Source: JAXGMQ01 sp040768585 (GTDB lineage Bacteria > Caldisericota > Caldisericia > JAAYUI01). From it: DNA of 64,000 bases. The stretch covers positions 248,001 to 312,000 of the forward strand of contig JAXGMQ010000001.1 in the NCBI GenBank assembly GCA_040768585.1. Reading direction: 5' to 3'. The notes beneath the pieces were generated by a model that was not told the DNA's origin, did no database searches, and worked only from the letters and a program-made list of their open reading frames with translations. The first letter of the stretch is position 1. Each line of letters opens with the position of its first letter. A program made the position numbers and the translations under genes. Positions 17,420 to 26,345 of the stretch are shown here, piece after piece.

Positions 17420-18118
17420 CTATAAGAGTGACAATCCCCTATCCAACTTCGACATCGTTGACGCTCCAGCATGTGACTGTTCGAAGGTCGAGAGTGTTCT
17501 AACAAAGGCTGCAGCTTTGTCAAAAAGGGAAGGGGAGTAATAATCAATCTCTATCTGGGCAAAGGCTTGCATCGGATGAGATTTGTAAACTACCCTGTCG
17601 ATCTTTATTTTGATGACATCGGTGTCAGCTAAGCCAACCTTGATTGGCCAAATCACTCTATCACATCTAAGTCTCACTATCTCTGAGAGCCTCATTGACT
17701 CAAGATGTTCAACAGATCCGATTGCTTCCTCAAAGGGTTCTCTAAGTTCAGAGGGGTAATCCATTAGGAGTTCGTGTGTAATTTCCTGGGTTTTTAGAAC
17801 AGATATCTCATAATCATATATCTCTGCTGGCTTACCATAGGCGGCCTCAGTCAGTTTTCTATAGGCGATAAACTCGGCTTCCCTCTTCTTCTCTGGCCAG
17901 ACTGATTTTCTGACTCTCACATATGAATTATTCGAGTGAAGGAGGAAATTCCCAGTATCGAGCAGTTTGTCGAAGTATCTATCGAAGTTGGTCATATTGA
18001 TTCGGGTCGGGCAGTCCCAGCCATTTTTCTCAAAAATCTTGGGCATCTGCTCAATCAAATCATTTGTAAATTCAACACTAAGGTCGAGTTTCAATTCACG
18101 CTCGGTCGTTGGTTTCAT
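17420..18118 (-). CDS. CYTH-domain protein (triphosphate tunnel enzyme family), copy 2
   Basis: A 232-residue protein with the CYTH signature ExExK at the N-terminus (E6, E8, K10 in TERELKLDL), followed by strands typical of the tunnel fold: RYFDKLL...YVRVRKS, VRLRCDRVIWPIKV, KIKIDRV and FAQIEIDYY. Members include thiamine triphosphatase, tripolyphosphatase and class IV adenylate cyclase; which reaction applies cannot be told. Start ATG overlaps the stop of the first CYTH gene by 4 nt, so they are co-translated and probably work together. Confidence 0.75.
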   Translation of the reverse strand: MKPTTERELKLDLSVEFTNDLIEQMPKIFEKNGWDCPTRINMTNFDRYFDKLLDTGNFLLHSNNSYVRVRKSVWPEKKREAEFIAYRKLTEAAYGKPAEIYDYEISVLKTQEITHELLMDYPSELREPFEEAIGSVEHLESMRLSEIVRLRCDRVIWPIKVGLADTDVIKIKIDRVVYKSHPMQAFAQIEIDYYSPSLFDKAAAFVRTLSTFEQSHAGASTMSKLDRGLSLL

Positions 18119-18765
18119 GAAAGTCCTCCGATTTCTAAACCTCTTTTATACTTGTTTGAGACAGAAGGCACAAGAGACGGCCACCTGCCTTGGGTGAATT
18201 TTTTCATGTAGAACATTCTAATGGGGTTGAATACAGAAGAGCCTTCGACTTCAAGTTCATAGATTGGATTCGACTGCGCAGGTAGAACATAGGAATACTT
18301 GTCAAAGGCAATCTCACCGGTTTGATTTCCTTTTTTCAGTTTGTATAAAAACCTTCTTTTAACGAGTATTATAAACGGCTTCAATCTTTCCGGGTTTGCA
18401 AGCAACTCAAGCAAAGGTTCATCCTGGGGGGACTGAAAGATTGAGAGAAGTTTGTGTTTCATCTTTCTCTCTAGAATTTTGAAGGTCTTTGCTTCTTCCT
18501 CAATTCTAATGTTTGAGGCATTGCCAAGGGTTTTTAGGGTCTTTACAGTTATCATTTGACAAACGCCTTCTGAAAAACGCTTCCTCAACGTGTAGTTGTT
18601 GTTCTTGAGTAGGAAATCGCAGTCGTAGTATGCATCGATATGATCATCGATTTTCAAATCTCCGATATCAAAATCCATGCTCTTCACCGCTTTTTGCGCG
18701 GAGGAGATTAACCTCTCAAAATTTCTCACAATTTCAAACTTGGATTCTATTTCAACGCTAACCAC
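18115..18765 (-). CDS. CYTH-domain protein (triphosphate tunnel enzyme family), copy 1
   Basis: CYTH-fold protein with E-I-E-S-K (VSVEIESKFEI) as the ExExK metal/triphosphate motif, DAYYDCDFLLKNNNYTLRKRF as the second tunnel strand pair, VKTLK and the later YELEVEG strand. The frame is open to TTG 18831, but CYTH proteins begin just before ExExK, so I prefer GTG 18765 (217 residues); this also frees space for the divergent promoter. There is no clear ribosome site at either start. It shares little obvious similarity with the second copy beyond the fold motifs. Confidence 0.7.
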   Translation of the reverse strand: MVSVEIESKFEIVRNFERLISSAQKAVKSMDFDIGDLKIDDHIDAYYDCDFLLKNNNYTLRKRFSEGVCQMITVKTLKTLGNASNIRIEEEAKTFKILERKMKHKLLSIFQSPQDEPLLELLANPERLKPFIILVKRRFLYKLKKGNQTGEIAFDKYSYVLPAQSNPIYELEVEGSSVFNPIRMFYMKKFTQGRWPSLVPSVSNKYKRGLEIGGLS

Positions 18766-18811
18766 GAGATAAATGATATTATCCGTAATGGACGAGTCAA
18801 CAGCTTCAACC

Positions 18812-18840
18812 TTGAATGAGCCTCTGAACAAACTTAATAT
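18812..18840 (+). promoter_or_regulatory. Putative promoter of the polyprenyl synthase operon
   Basis: TTGAAT (18812-18817) and TAATAT (18835-18840), 17-bp spacer. The predicted start near 18847 supports translation from ATG 18882 rather than GTG 18849. Confidence 0.45.
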
Positions 18841-18881
18841 TTACCCCTGTGAATCCAGATATTGGCAAACAAAACGGGGCA

Positions 18882-19859
18882 ATGAATCTCGTCGAGCAAA
18901 GGCTGAGCGAGGCTACAATGAAGCCAATTGAACTTGCCTTGGAAGTGATTTCATCTGTTTCTGACAACGACTCAGCTTTTGATTATGCCAAAGGATGGTT
19001 TACAAAACTTGTCGAGATGAGTAAAGGAATACAGACTCTCGGTAAGAAATTCAGAGCAAGACTCGCAATCAACTGCTCAAAGTTCTTCAATCTTCCAGCT
19101 GAGATTGCCACGAGTCTTGGGGCTTTTGTTGAGATGATTCAGACAGCAAGCCTCGTCCATGACGATGTTGTCGATGAGGCGGACAAGCGCCGTGGACAGA
19201 AAACAATCAACAGCCGTATGGGCAACAGATTCGCTGTTCTGACAGGTGACTACATCCTCTCGCTTGCGCTCCAGGAACTTTCAAGTATTGGCTGTGAGGG
19301 TTTAGTTCCGGTTTTCTCAAACGTCGTTTCCCAGATGACTTTAGGCGAGGCGATGGAGCTTGAATGCTATTTCGACGAGAACAGAAAGATGGAACACTAC
19401 ATCTCCACTATATCACTCAAGACCGCCTCACTGCTTGCTTTCTCAACGTATGCCCCCGCAATCATCGCCAAACAATCTGAGAGTGTCGTAAAGACAATGA
19501 TGGACTTCGGACTCAACTTGGGAATGTCATTTCAGTTGGTCGATGATGTTCTGGATTTCGTCGGTCCAGACGGGAAGAAACGATACAAAGACCTTGAGCA
19601 AGGGCTTGCAACCCCGCCAATAATCCTACTGAGTGACACGAAAGATATTTTCAAAACGGACGGAGACAGCCTTGTTGAAAGAGCAACCAGTGAGGGCACC
19701 CTAAAGAAAACCATTGACATTGCTGTATCCCATACAAAAAAAGCTTTGGATTGCCTCTCGTCACTCGACCAAAGAAGTTCGACATTCAAAGACAATCTGG
19801 TTGGCATATGTTTTGAGATATACGACAGACTGCCATCAAACTTGAAACCCGTATTCTAG
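18882..19859 (+). CDS. Polyprenyl (all-trans) diphosphate synthase
   Basis: Class I isoprenyl diphosphate synthase of about 325 residues that condenses isopentenyl diphosphate onto allylic substrates. The first aspartate motif is LVHDDVVDEADKRRG and the second is FQLVDDVLDFVG; GKKFRARLAI is the substrate-binding variant of GGKRLRP, and LTGDYILSLAL follows. Product chain length cannot be stated. The frame extends to GTG 18849, but the putative promoter position favours ATG 18882. It uses the product of the MEP pathway, of which ispE is in this window. Confidence 0.88.
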   Translation: MNLVEQRLSEATMKPIELALEVISSVSDNDSAFDYAKGWFTKLVEMSKGIQTLGKKFRARLAINCSKFFNLPAEIATSLGAFVEMIQTASLVHDDVVDEADKRRGQKTINSRMGNRFAVLTGDYILSLALQELSSIGCEGLVPVFSNVVSQMTLGEAMELECYFDENRKMEHYISTISLKTASLLAFSTYAPAIIAKQSESVVKTMMDFGLNLGMSFQLVDDVLDFVGPDGKKRYKDLEQGLATPPIILLSDTKDIFKTDGDSLVERATSEGTLKKTIDIAVSHTKKALDCLSSLDQRSSTFKDNLVGICFEIYDRLPSNLKPVF

Positions 19860-19875
19860 AAGGAGTAAGCATTTA

Positions 19876-20487
19876 ATGAATCACATTGACAAAGCCATTG
19901 AGTCAACACTAAACAGCAGAAACAACATCGACATTAGCGTCGGTGTTTCATCGAGACACATCCATCTCTCCCAGGAACACATCGATATTCTTTTTCCAAA
20001 TGGATTGACAAAACACAAAGATTTAACACAACCAAACCAGTTCGCTTGTAATGAAAAGGTGGACATAGTTGGACCAAAGAGAACACTAAAGGACGTCAGG
20101 ATACTAGGACCCGCAAGAGGGGACACTCAGATTGAGATATCACGCACAGACTCATTCTTTCTGGGGGTAGATGCGCCCCTGAGAATGTCTGGAGATGTTG
20201 AAGGTACACCAGGCGCTAAATTGGTATCTCCAAACGCTGAAGTGACAATTGACAAAGGGATCATCATCGCCCAAAGACACATTCACATGCATACAGATGA
20301 TGCAAAAAAAATAGACATCAAAGATGGTGAGAATGTTTGGGTTATTGCAAAAACACCCCGCAAGAGCATAATTGGCGAAGTAATCGTCCGTGTAAAGGAT
20401 AGTTTTAGTCTGGACTTCCACATTGACACTGACGAAGCGAACGCCTTTTGGCTTTCAAACGGTGATAAAGTAAGGATTGTGAGGTAA
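19876..20487 (+). CDS. pduL: Phosphate propanoyltransferase, PduL family
   Basis: PduL-type phosphotransacylase, 203 residues, interconverting acyl-CoA and acyl-phosphate with zinc. The two PduL half-domains are plain: VGVSSRHIHLSQEHIDILF with the metal-binding HIH, the central KDVRILGPARGDTQIEIS, and the second histidine element AQRHIHMHTDDA. The N-terminal 15 or so residues (MNHIDKAIESTLNS) form a short amphipathic helix of the kind that can act as an encapsulation peptide in microcompartment PduL, but this is inference. Strong AAGGAG site. It gives the cell a route from acetyl- or propionyl-CoA to acyl-phosphate and ATP. Confidence 0.93.
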   Translation: MNHIDKAIESTLNSRNNIDISVGVSSRHIHLSQEHIDILFPNGLTKHKDLTQPNQFACNEKVDIVGPKRTLKDVRILGPARGDTQIEISRTDSFFLGVDAPLRMSGDVEGTPGAKLVSPNAEVTIDKGIIIAQRHIHMHTDDAKKIDIKDGENVWVIAKTPRKSIIGEVIVRVKDSFSLDFHIDTDEANAFWLSNGDKVRIVR

Positions 20488-20497
20488 AGAGAATATT

Positions 20498-21718
20498 ATG
20501 ACAGACAGCTCAATAAAAAAACACGCGCACATTGAGGATTTCAACAAGGGGCAGCACTCAATAAAACCTCTTGAGAGAAAACCGTTCAATCTTGATGCAA
20601 GAAGACAAATGACGATTTTCCATGGACTCAGATATGTCGCATTCGGTCTTTTGACGCTTATCGTTCTTTTCCTTGGTTCGAGATACCTTGGAGACCTGGC
20701 GGTTTCAGCGGCATACCCGAATGTACCGCTCACATGGATTGGCTTCTCAGCAATTATGTATCTCGCGCTCTCTGTACTCATACTCCCACTTGATTTCTAC
20801 ACTCGATTCAATCTTGGTATCAAATCAGGCCTTCACAGTATGCCTTGGTTCAACGTCGTCGGCAGGTGGGTAAGAGTCACATTCATCGACACAATCGGGT
20901 GGGCATTCCTTTCATATGTCACATTTGAACTCTATGCAAATCCATGGTTCATGGGCGACAAAATCAAAGCTATCACAGACACCGGTCTTCTCGTACACCT
21001 TTTCAAACTCTCGCTCCCATGGATATTACTCTCTGTTATTGTTGTTCCACTTTGGTTTATCATCAGAGACACGCTCGTGTTCCTCACCGGCAATGGCTTC
21101 ACAGCGGCACCAAAACTCGATGAGAACAGCGGAAAGGTGAGACTTCTTGGCAAGAGATACAGGTTCACCATCCTAGGCATCAGTTATTACAGCCTTTCCG
21201 GGGACTACACGGCTGAGACTAAACTTGTAGGTATGCTTGGTATTTATTGGGTCTTCCTTCCAGAGACACTTTATGGCAAGGATGCCGTTGTAGCATCAGC
21301 ATCCAAGGCAATGGCACAAGCTCAGAGTCTGAAGGGAACTGTCACAAACGCCATCAATTGGTTGGCTTTCTGTGTTGGCACCATGCTCTCGTACTTTGGA
21401 TTCCATCTTTCCTACAAAATCCTCTACCCCATGTTTACATGGCCATCTGAGGCCGCAGGCACGGCCGACCCATCGCTCTTCTTCTGGATGCTCCTCTCCT
21501 ACGGTTTGGTGTTCCTCGTTGCAAAGTTTATCAACAACCTGATATCAAAAGCGATGAACAGAGCAGCCGACAGAACCGCGCTAAACGGTGTTGAACAGAC
21601 TTCTACATATACCGCATACCAACGAGCACTCGAGAGCGGAAACGGCTTCAGCTCAGAAAGGGAGCCACTCACGGATATGTTCCTCATGGATACCTACTCG
21701 CCAGAAAAAGCTGAGTAA
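20498..21718 (+). CDS. Multi-spanning membrane protein, M48-like without HExxH
   Basis: A 406-residue integral membrane protein with about six hydrophobic segments (about 45-65, 80-100, 130-150, 170-195, 285-305, 325-345). Its layout recalls Ste24/M48 CAAX proteases: LILPLDFYTRFNLGIKSGL near the second segment resembles the Ste24 LPLDFYxxFxLxxxxG region, and the C-terminal AADRTALNGVEQTS...YQRALESGN...DTYSPEKAE resembles the AD-A-AL-kL-HP region. No HExxH zinc motif is present anywhere, so if related it is a catalytically dead relative. It is coupled to the next gene by a TAATG overlap. Confidence 0.7.
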   Translation: MTDSSIKKHAHIEDFNKGQHSIKPLERKPFNLDARRQMTIFHGLRYVAFGLLTLIVLFLGSRYLGDLAVSAAYPNVPLTWIGFSAIMYLALSVLILPLDFYTRFNLGIKSGLHSMPWFNVVGRWVRVTFIDTIGWAFLSYVTFELYANPWFMGDKIKAITDTGLLVHLFKLSLPWILLSVIVVPLWFIIRDTLVFLTGNGFTAAPKLDENSGKVRLLGKRYRFTILGISYYSLSGDYTAETKLVGMLGIYWVFLPETLYGKDAVVASASKAMAQAQSLKGTVTNAINWLAFCVGTMLSYFGFHLSYKILYPMFTWPSEAAGTADPSLFFWMLLSYGLVFLVAKFINNLISKAMNRAADRTALNGVEQTSTYTAYQRALESGNGFSSEREPLTDMFLMDTYSPEKAE

Positions 21719-22227
21719 TGATAAACATTGGCGTTATCTACACTTTCCCCTCTGAGATTGAGACGGTAAGAAGTGCTCTGTCTCGGAGGGGTGCTCAAAT
21801 TCTTCCACAAAGCTCAAGCGATAACCCAACCGACTTGATTGTGTATAGCGCCAACCAAAAAACCTCAAAAACAGTGCTTGATGATCTTAATAACCAGGGT
21901 GTTTTGATCAGGCAGGTCTCAGAGGTTCAAAATGTAAACCCTTCGATAATCATGTCTGTAGACAATAAGTCCTTCAACCTCAAAAACGGGCGCTATAAGT
22001 GCATCTTTGAAACAAAAAGTCCTGTTCTCGCCATAACAGCGGCGAATATTGCGATGCTCCACGACGATGTTCACCTAGATAATCTCATTCTATCGGGTTC
22101 CTCCCAAGACAATACAGTCCTCGTTTTTTCGGGCTCAAGGGATGAGGTTGAAGCTGCGATTAAGTCGACTAAGTTCATCACACAAAAATCGCAGGAAAAG
22201 GGTCGCACAGGGATGGATTTGCTTTGA
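21718..22227 (+). CDS. Uncharacterised protein, possible BMC-like C-terminal fold
   Basis: A 169-residue soluble protein that overlaps its neighbours at both ends (TAATG upstream, TTGA downstream), so it is tightly coupled to the M48-like and HIT genes. I do not recognise it with confidence. The C-terminal half (SPVLAITAANIAMLHDD..., then TVLVFSGSRDEVEAAIKS) resembles the final strand-helix pattern of EutS/CutR-type bacterial microcompartment shell domains, which would fit the nearby PduL. Equally it may be an unrelated alpha/beta regulator; the resemblance is by eye only. Confidence 0.6.
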   Translation: MINIGVIYTFPSEIETVRSALSRRGAQILPQSSSDNPTDLIVYSANQKTSKTVLDDLNNQGVLIRQVSEVQNVNPSIIMSVDNKSFNLKNGRYKCIFETKSPVLAITAANIAMLHDDVHLDNLILSGSSQDNTVLVFSGSRDEVEAAIKSTKFITQKSQEKGRTGMDLL

Positions 22228-22700
22228 GAAACATCTATGCATCCTGGAGACTTGAGTTCATCAAAGGTAAAAACCCAGAGGGATGCGTCTTCTGTGAGGC
22301 AATCGGATCTAGCGACGACAGAGAGTATGGGGTTGTAAAACGCTCTAGCCATTGTGTGGTCATGCTCAACAAGTACCCCTACACGACCGGTCATGTCATG
22401 GTGATACCAAACAGGCACGTTGGAGACTTCACGCAGCTCTCGGTAGATGAACTTCATGACTTGGCTAATCTCACACAAGAGTACGTCACCGTCCTAAGAA
22501 AGGCTTTCGAACCCGAAGCTTTCAATATCGGGATGAATTTGGGTAGGTTTGCCGGAGCTGGCATCTGTGACCATATTCACACACACATTGTCCCACGCTG
22601 GGCCGGCGACAACAACTTTATGCCTGTCGTGGGCGGCACACGTATCCATCCGATGGATCTAGAAACAGTATTCAAACTGATTGAAAAATTCTCTGTTTAA
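22224..22700 (+). CDS. HIT-family nucleotide hydrolase/phosphorylase (Ap4A-type)
   Basis: A 158-residue histidine-triad protein. The catalytic triad motif HIHTHIVPRW is near residue 115, the N-terminal zinc-type CVFC is present, and NKYPYTTGHVMVIPNRHV is the usual nucleotide-binding strand. Length and C-terminal extension fit the diadenosine tetraphosphate phosphorylase-like bacterial branch. The start is TTG 22224 overlapping the previous TGA (YASWRLEFI matches the family WxPWRxEYI start). The last 4 nt overlap the convergent PATAN gene. Confidence 0.9.
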   Translation: MRNIYASWRLEFIKGKNPEGCVFCEAIGSSDDREYGVVKRSSHCVVMLNKYPYTTGHVMVIPNRHVGDFTQLSVDELHDLANLTQEYVTVLRKAFEPEAFNIGMNLGRFAGAGICDHIHTHIVPRWAGDNNFMPVVGGTRIHPMDLETVFKLIEKFSV

Positions 22701-23746
22701 CTTTTTTTCTGCGGAATAATCTCTATCTCTTGGTTCTTTTTGTAGCCAAGCTCAGCGAGGTCTTCCTCTGATATGAGCGCTTCATTTTGTTCGATATTCG
22801 CCTCAAAAACAGACAATGCTTTTCTGCTGCCATCTTGCTTTGACCTAACGATGACATCTGAGACACCCTCGCCTTTTGACTGCTGTTTCCAGAGAGAGAG
22901 GAGCATTTTCTCAATCCCTATCGTACCAATCTTTACAGGTTTGTAGCCAACGATAGTGAGCTTGTACTTTTTTGGTTCCACAACTAGCCCAAGAGCATCA
23001 AACACGTTCCATGGCTCCAAAACACGACCCGAATCGTCAGTGATTATGAGTTTTCTTTTTAGGATGATTCTGACTGTCAGGTCGGCAATAGCATCGATCG
23101 AGTTATTGACCTTACTCAAAAGCTCGAACAGAGATAACCCATCAACGATGTGCCAGAATAGTTCCGTCTCTTCTCTGTCCAGTCCAATCCGAACCGGCTT
23201 TGGAAACAAGAAAATATCTTGGCTTGGTTGCCCTGGCATCGGAATCACAAATCCAGCGGATATAAGTTCTTTGAGTGTTTGATTCAACTCAAGTCCCTGC
23301 CCATGGTACCTATCTCTTAATCTTGAGTAGATTATGCCACTGCCGATGAGATTTAAAACAGTCCACACATTGGCATCAAGTGATTTGGTGCTGTCGATCT
23401 TTTGCTTGTTCGGGATGAGTATAGAATCGAGTGAGAGAATCTCCTGGCTGTTCAATCCTTCTTCAATCGTTTTGTATATCTTGTCTGTAGCCGTATTTTC
23501 CAGGTTTTTGGATAATTTATTGGATTCTACAAACTTGAAGCGATAACTTGACAGCTTGAGCAGTGTATCAAGGGCCTTTTCTCCGACAACGTCATCATAG
23601 CACGCTCCGACGACCGAACCGTCAGAAATGTGCAACTCACCCTCACTTGCGCTATCTGACAAGGACAGCACACCACTCTTCCCCATGCCAAGGAAGTAAG
23701 CCAGAACGTGTCCTATGCCCCTGTTGTCAACATTGCCGGATAACAT
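22697..23746 (-). CDS. PATAN/DUF4388-domain protein
   Basis: A 349-residue cytoplasmic protein. Residues 1-90 match the DUF4388 (PATAN) pattern: LSGNVDNRGIGHVLAYFLGM, KSGVLSLSD, GELHISDGSVVGACYDDVVGEKAL. Such domains mediate protein interactions with receiver proteins and occur in signalling and gliding systems. The rest has a helical middle with winged-helix-like stretches (LNLIGSGIIYSRLRDRY, LFELLSKVNNSIDAI) and no catalytic motif. It stands alone between convergent and divergent neighbours. A link to the degenerate receiver at 226-609 is possible but unproven. Confidence 0.8.
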   Translation of the reverse strand: MLSGNVDNRGIGHVLAYFLGMGKSGVLSLSDSASEGELHISDGSVVGACYDDVVGEKALDTLLKLSSYRFKFVESNKLSKNLENTATDKIYKTIEEGLNSQEILSLDSILIPNKQKIDSTKSLDANVWTVLNLIGSGIIYSRLRDRYHGQGLELNQTLKELISAGFVIPMPGQPSQDIFLFPKPVRIGLDREETELFWHIVDGLSLFELLSKVNNSIDAIADLTVRIILKRKLIITDDSGRVLEPWNVFDALGLVVEPKKYKLTIVGYKPVKIGTIGIEKMLLSLWKQQSKGEGVSDVIVRSKQDGSRKALSVFEANIEQNEALISEEDLAELGYKKNQEIEIIPQKKS

Positions 23747-23896
23747 GTTGGGGTGATTCTATCACCTTGTTGAAATTATGTCAAATGTCGGAATAGTCGA
23801 AATAAATCAAAATCTAACTTGACACCATTTCGGGAATGGATAGTTTTTAGTGTGAAGGTTTTTAGGTAGTTATACCAAGTTCCAAGGAGGCTTGAT

Positions 23897-25003
23897 ATGA
23901 AAGCCGTTGTTAAAAATAAGCCTGAAAAAGGCGCAGTTTTTAGTGATGTTCCCAATCCAACAAATCCACCACCAGGAAATGTTATTGTCAAAATCAGAGC
24001 TACTTCAATTTGTGGAACTGATGTGCACATCTGGAATTGGGACGAATGGTCAAATAATCGTATTGGAGCAAAATCGCTCCCCCAGATACTGGGTCACGAA
24101 TTTGCCGGCGAGGTTGTCGAGGTTGGTCCATATTGCACAAGGGTCAAGGTAGGTGATTATGTTTCGGCAGAGACTCATATCTATGACGACAGTGATCTGA
24201 CAACGAAACTCGGAATACTGCACATCGGCAACAACATGAAGATTGTAGGTGTCGATGCTGATGGTTGCTTTGCCGAGTATATTTGCGTGCCCGAGAAGGT
24301 GCTTTGGAAAAATGATAAATCAGTAGCCCCGGAGCTGGCTTGCATCCAGGAACCGCTTGGCAACGCCACGTACGCCGTTCTTGGTGAGGATAATGACATC
24401 TATGGTAAAACGCTGCTTCTGACGGGCGATGGCCCAATATCACTCTTTGCCGTTGGTGTCGCAAAGGCCGCCGGCGCATCCAAGATTATTCAGTTTGGAA
24501 TGGCTGACCTCAATATGGCGATCGGCAAAAAGATGGGCGCTGACATCCAGGTCTTCATCAACAAGACAACCCCTGAAGAACAGAAGCAAATCGTGATGGA
24601 TGCCACAGGCGGTTGGGGAGTAGATGTAGCTCTTGAGATGGTCGGTTACCAGTCCTCAATCGACGCTTGTCTCAGCCTTGTCAGAAAGGGCGGAAGACTC
24701 ACAGCGTTTGGTGTCTCCCCCACTACCGAGACCAAAATTGACTACACCAATGGAATCGTATTCAAAGGACTCCAGATTCATGGTGTCAACGGTCGTAAGA
24801 TATTCGATACATGGTATCGAAACGGTCAGATGCTGGCAGCTGGAAAACTCGACCCAACACCCGTCATCACACACGTTCTTCCTCTTCGAGATTTCAAGAA
24901 TGGGTTTGATCTGATAACAGCCAATCCAAGACAGGCAGCAAAGGTCGTCATGTTCCCAGACGATGTCGAGTATGAGGCTGCCAAAAAGAGAATGAACCAG
25001 TAA
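23897..25003 (+). CDS. tdh: L-threonine 3-dehydrogenase-like zinc alcohol dehydrogenase
   Basis: Medium-chain dehydrogenase of 368 residues that by context oxidises L-threonine to 2-amino-3-oxobutyrate. C39 and H44 (ICGTDVHIW) with H67-E68 (LGHEFAGEV) form the catalytic zinc site, and ITGD-like LLTGDGPISLFAV is the NAD-binding fold. The usual structural-zinc lobe with four cysteines is absent: after VSAETHI comes YDDSDLTTKLGILHIG with no Cys. AAGGAGG ribosome site at 23883-23888. A weak promoter may start at TTGACA 23819. It is followed 20 nt later by kbl, the classic threonine-to-glycine pair. Confidence 0.88.
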   Translation: MKAVVKNKPEKGAVFSDVPNPTNPPPGNVIVKIRATSICGTDVHIWNWDEWSNNRIGAKSLPQILGHEFAGEVVEVGPYCTRVKVGDYVSAETHIYDDSDLTTKLGILHIGNNMKIVGVDADGCFAEYICVPEKVLWKNDKSVAPELACIQEPLGNATYAVLGEDNDIYGKTLLLTGDGPISLFAVGVAKAAGASKIIQFGMADLNMAIGKKMGADIQVFINKTTPEEQKQIVMDATGGWGVDVALEMVGYQSSIDACLSLVRKGGRLTAFGVSPTTETKIDYTNGIVFKGLQIHGVNGRKIFDTWYRNGQMLAAGKLDPTPVITHVLPLRDFKNGFDLITANPRQAAKVVMFPDDVEYEAAKKRMNQ

Positions 25004-25023
25004 CAGAAAAAGGAGAGAATAAA

Positions 25024-26274
25024 ATGGCATACGGCAAAATGAAGGATTTCCTGAAGGATGAAATAGCACAAATCAAGGATTCCGGACTCTACAAGGACGA
25101 GAGAATAATCCTTACCCCTCAGGCTGGTCCGATTCAGGTGCGTTTTCCAGAGGATGCTCCAGCAACATCACAGATAAACTTCTGCGCAAACAACTACCTC
25201 GGTCTCTCCTCACATCCAGAAATAATCAAGGCTGCCCACGATGGACTCGATAATAGAGGCTACGGTATGTCATCCGTCCGTTTCATCTGCGGCACTCAGG
25301 ACATTCATAAAAATCTTGAACAAAAGGTTTCAGAATTTCTTGGCACAGAGGACACAATCCTCTATTCGTCATGCTTTGATGCAAATGGTGGATTATTTGA
25401 GACACTGTTGAAAGAAGAGGACGCAATCATCACTGACCAACTCAACCACGCCTCTATCATTGATGGTATCAGACTCTGCAAGGCTCAGAGATACATCTAT
25501 GAGCATGCGAATATGGAGAGCCTTGAGAGCAAGCTCAAAGAAGCCAAAGAAAAAGGCGCAAGACACGTTATGGTCGCAACAGATGGTGTCTTTAGTATGG
25601 ATGGCGATATTGCAAAACTCGACAAGATTTGTGACCTCGCCGAGAAATATGATGCTCTCGTCATGGTAGATGACTCACACGCAACCGGCTTCATCGGTAA
25701 AACTGGTCGTGGAACCCACGAGTACAATGGTGTTATAGGCAGAATTGATGTCATCACAACAACTCTTGGTAAGGCTCTCGGTGGAGCTTCTGGTGGTTGC
25801 ACCTCTGGAAGAGCTGAGATTATCGAGATTCTCAGGCAACGCTCCAGACCATACCTCTTCTCAAACAGCATCCCACCGGTGGTGGCAGCTGCCGCGCTCA
25901 AGGTCTTTGACATCCTCTCAACCACAACAGAACGCCGCGACAAGCTAGAGGCAAACACAAAATTCTTCCGAGACAAGATGACAGAGATTGGTTTTGACAT
26001 CACCCCTGGTGTTCACCCAATCGTCCCAATCATGCTCTACAACGCCAAACTCGCCCAGAACATCTCAAGAGAACTCTATGAGGACGGCATCTTCGCAATC
26101 GGCTTCTTCTACCCAGTCGTGCCAAAAGGGCAAGCTCGAATCAGAGTACAAATATCAGCAGGTCACGAGATGGAACACCTGAAGAAAGCCGTTGCTGTGC
26201 TTGAGAAACTCGGTAAAAAATACGACATTCTGCATAAGAACAAAGAGCAGATTGTGGAGAAGTACGGGCTGTAG
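25024..26274 (+). CDS. kbl: Glycine C-acetyltransferase (2-amino-3-ketobutyrate CoA ligase)
   Basis: PLP-dependent alpha-oxoamine synthase, 416 residues, that cleaves 2-amino-3-ketobutyrate with CoA into glycine and acetyl-CoA. Visible motifs: FCANNYLGLSSHPEI, GMSSVRFICGTQDIHKNLE, the PLP-stacking NHASIIDGIR, MVDDSHATGFIGKTGRGT and the Schiff-base lysine in TTLGKALGGASGG. AAGGAG site 8 nt upstream of ATG. It forms an operon with tdh and ends at a strong terminator. Confidence 0.95.
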   Translation: MAYGKMKDFLKDEIAQIKDSGLYKDERIILTPQAGPIQVRFPEDAPATSQINFCANNYLGLSSHPEIIKAAHDGLDNRGYGMSSVRFICGTQDIHKNLEQKVSEFLGTEDTILYSSCFDANGGLFETLLKEEDAIITDQLNHASIIDGIRLCKAQRYIYEHANMESLESKLKEAKEKGARHVMVATDGVFSMDGDIAKLDKICDLAEKYDALVMVDDSHATGFIGKTGRGTHEYNGVIGRIDVITTTLGKALGGASGGCTSGRAEIIEILRQRSRPYLFSNSIPPVVAAAALKVFDILSTTTERRDKLEANTKFFRDKMTEIGFDITPGVHPIVPIMLYNAKLAQNISRELYEDGIFAIGFFYPVVPKGQARIRVQISAGHEMEHLKKAVAVLEKLGKKYDILHKNKEQIVEKYGL

Positions 26275-26308
26275 AATTTTCATTCGTAGATAGTTTTTTC
26301 AGATAGAC

Positions 26309-26345
26309 AAAACCCCCCTGGAGTAACTTGCCCCAGGGGGGTTTT
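26309..26345. terminator. Bidirectional terminator between kbl and the EamA gene
   Basis: A 13-bp perfect stem, AAAACCCCCCTGG (26309-26321) with CCAGGGGGGTTTT (26333-26345), 11-nt loop. A/T tracts on both sides make it usable from either strand. Confidence 0.9.
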
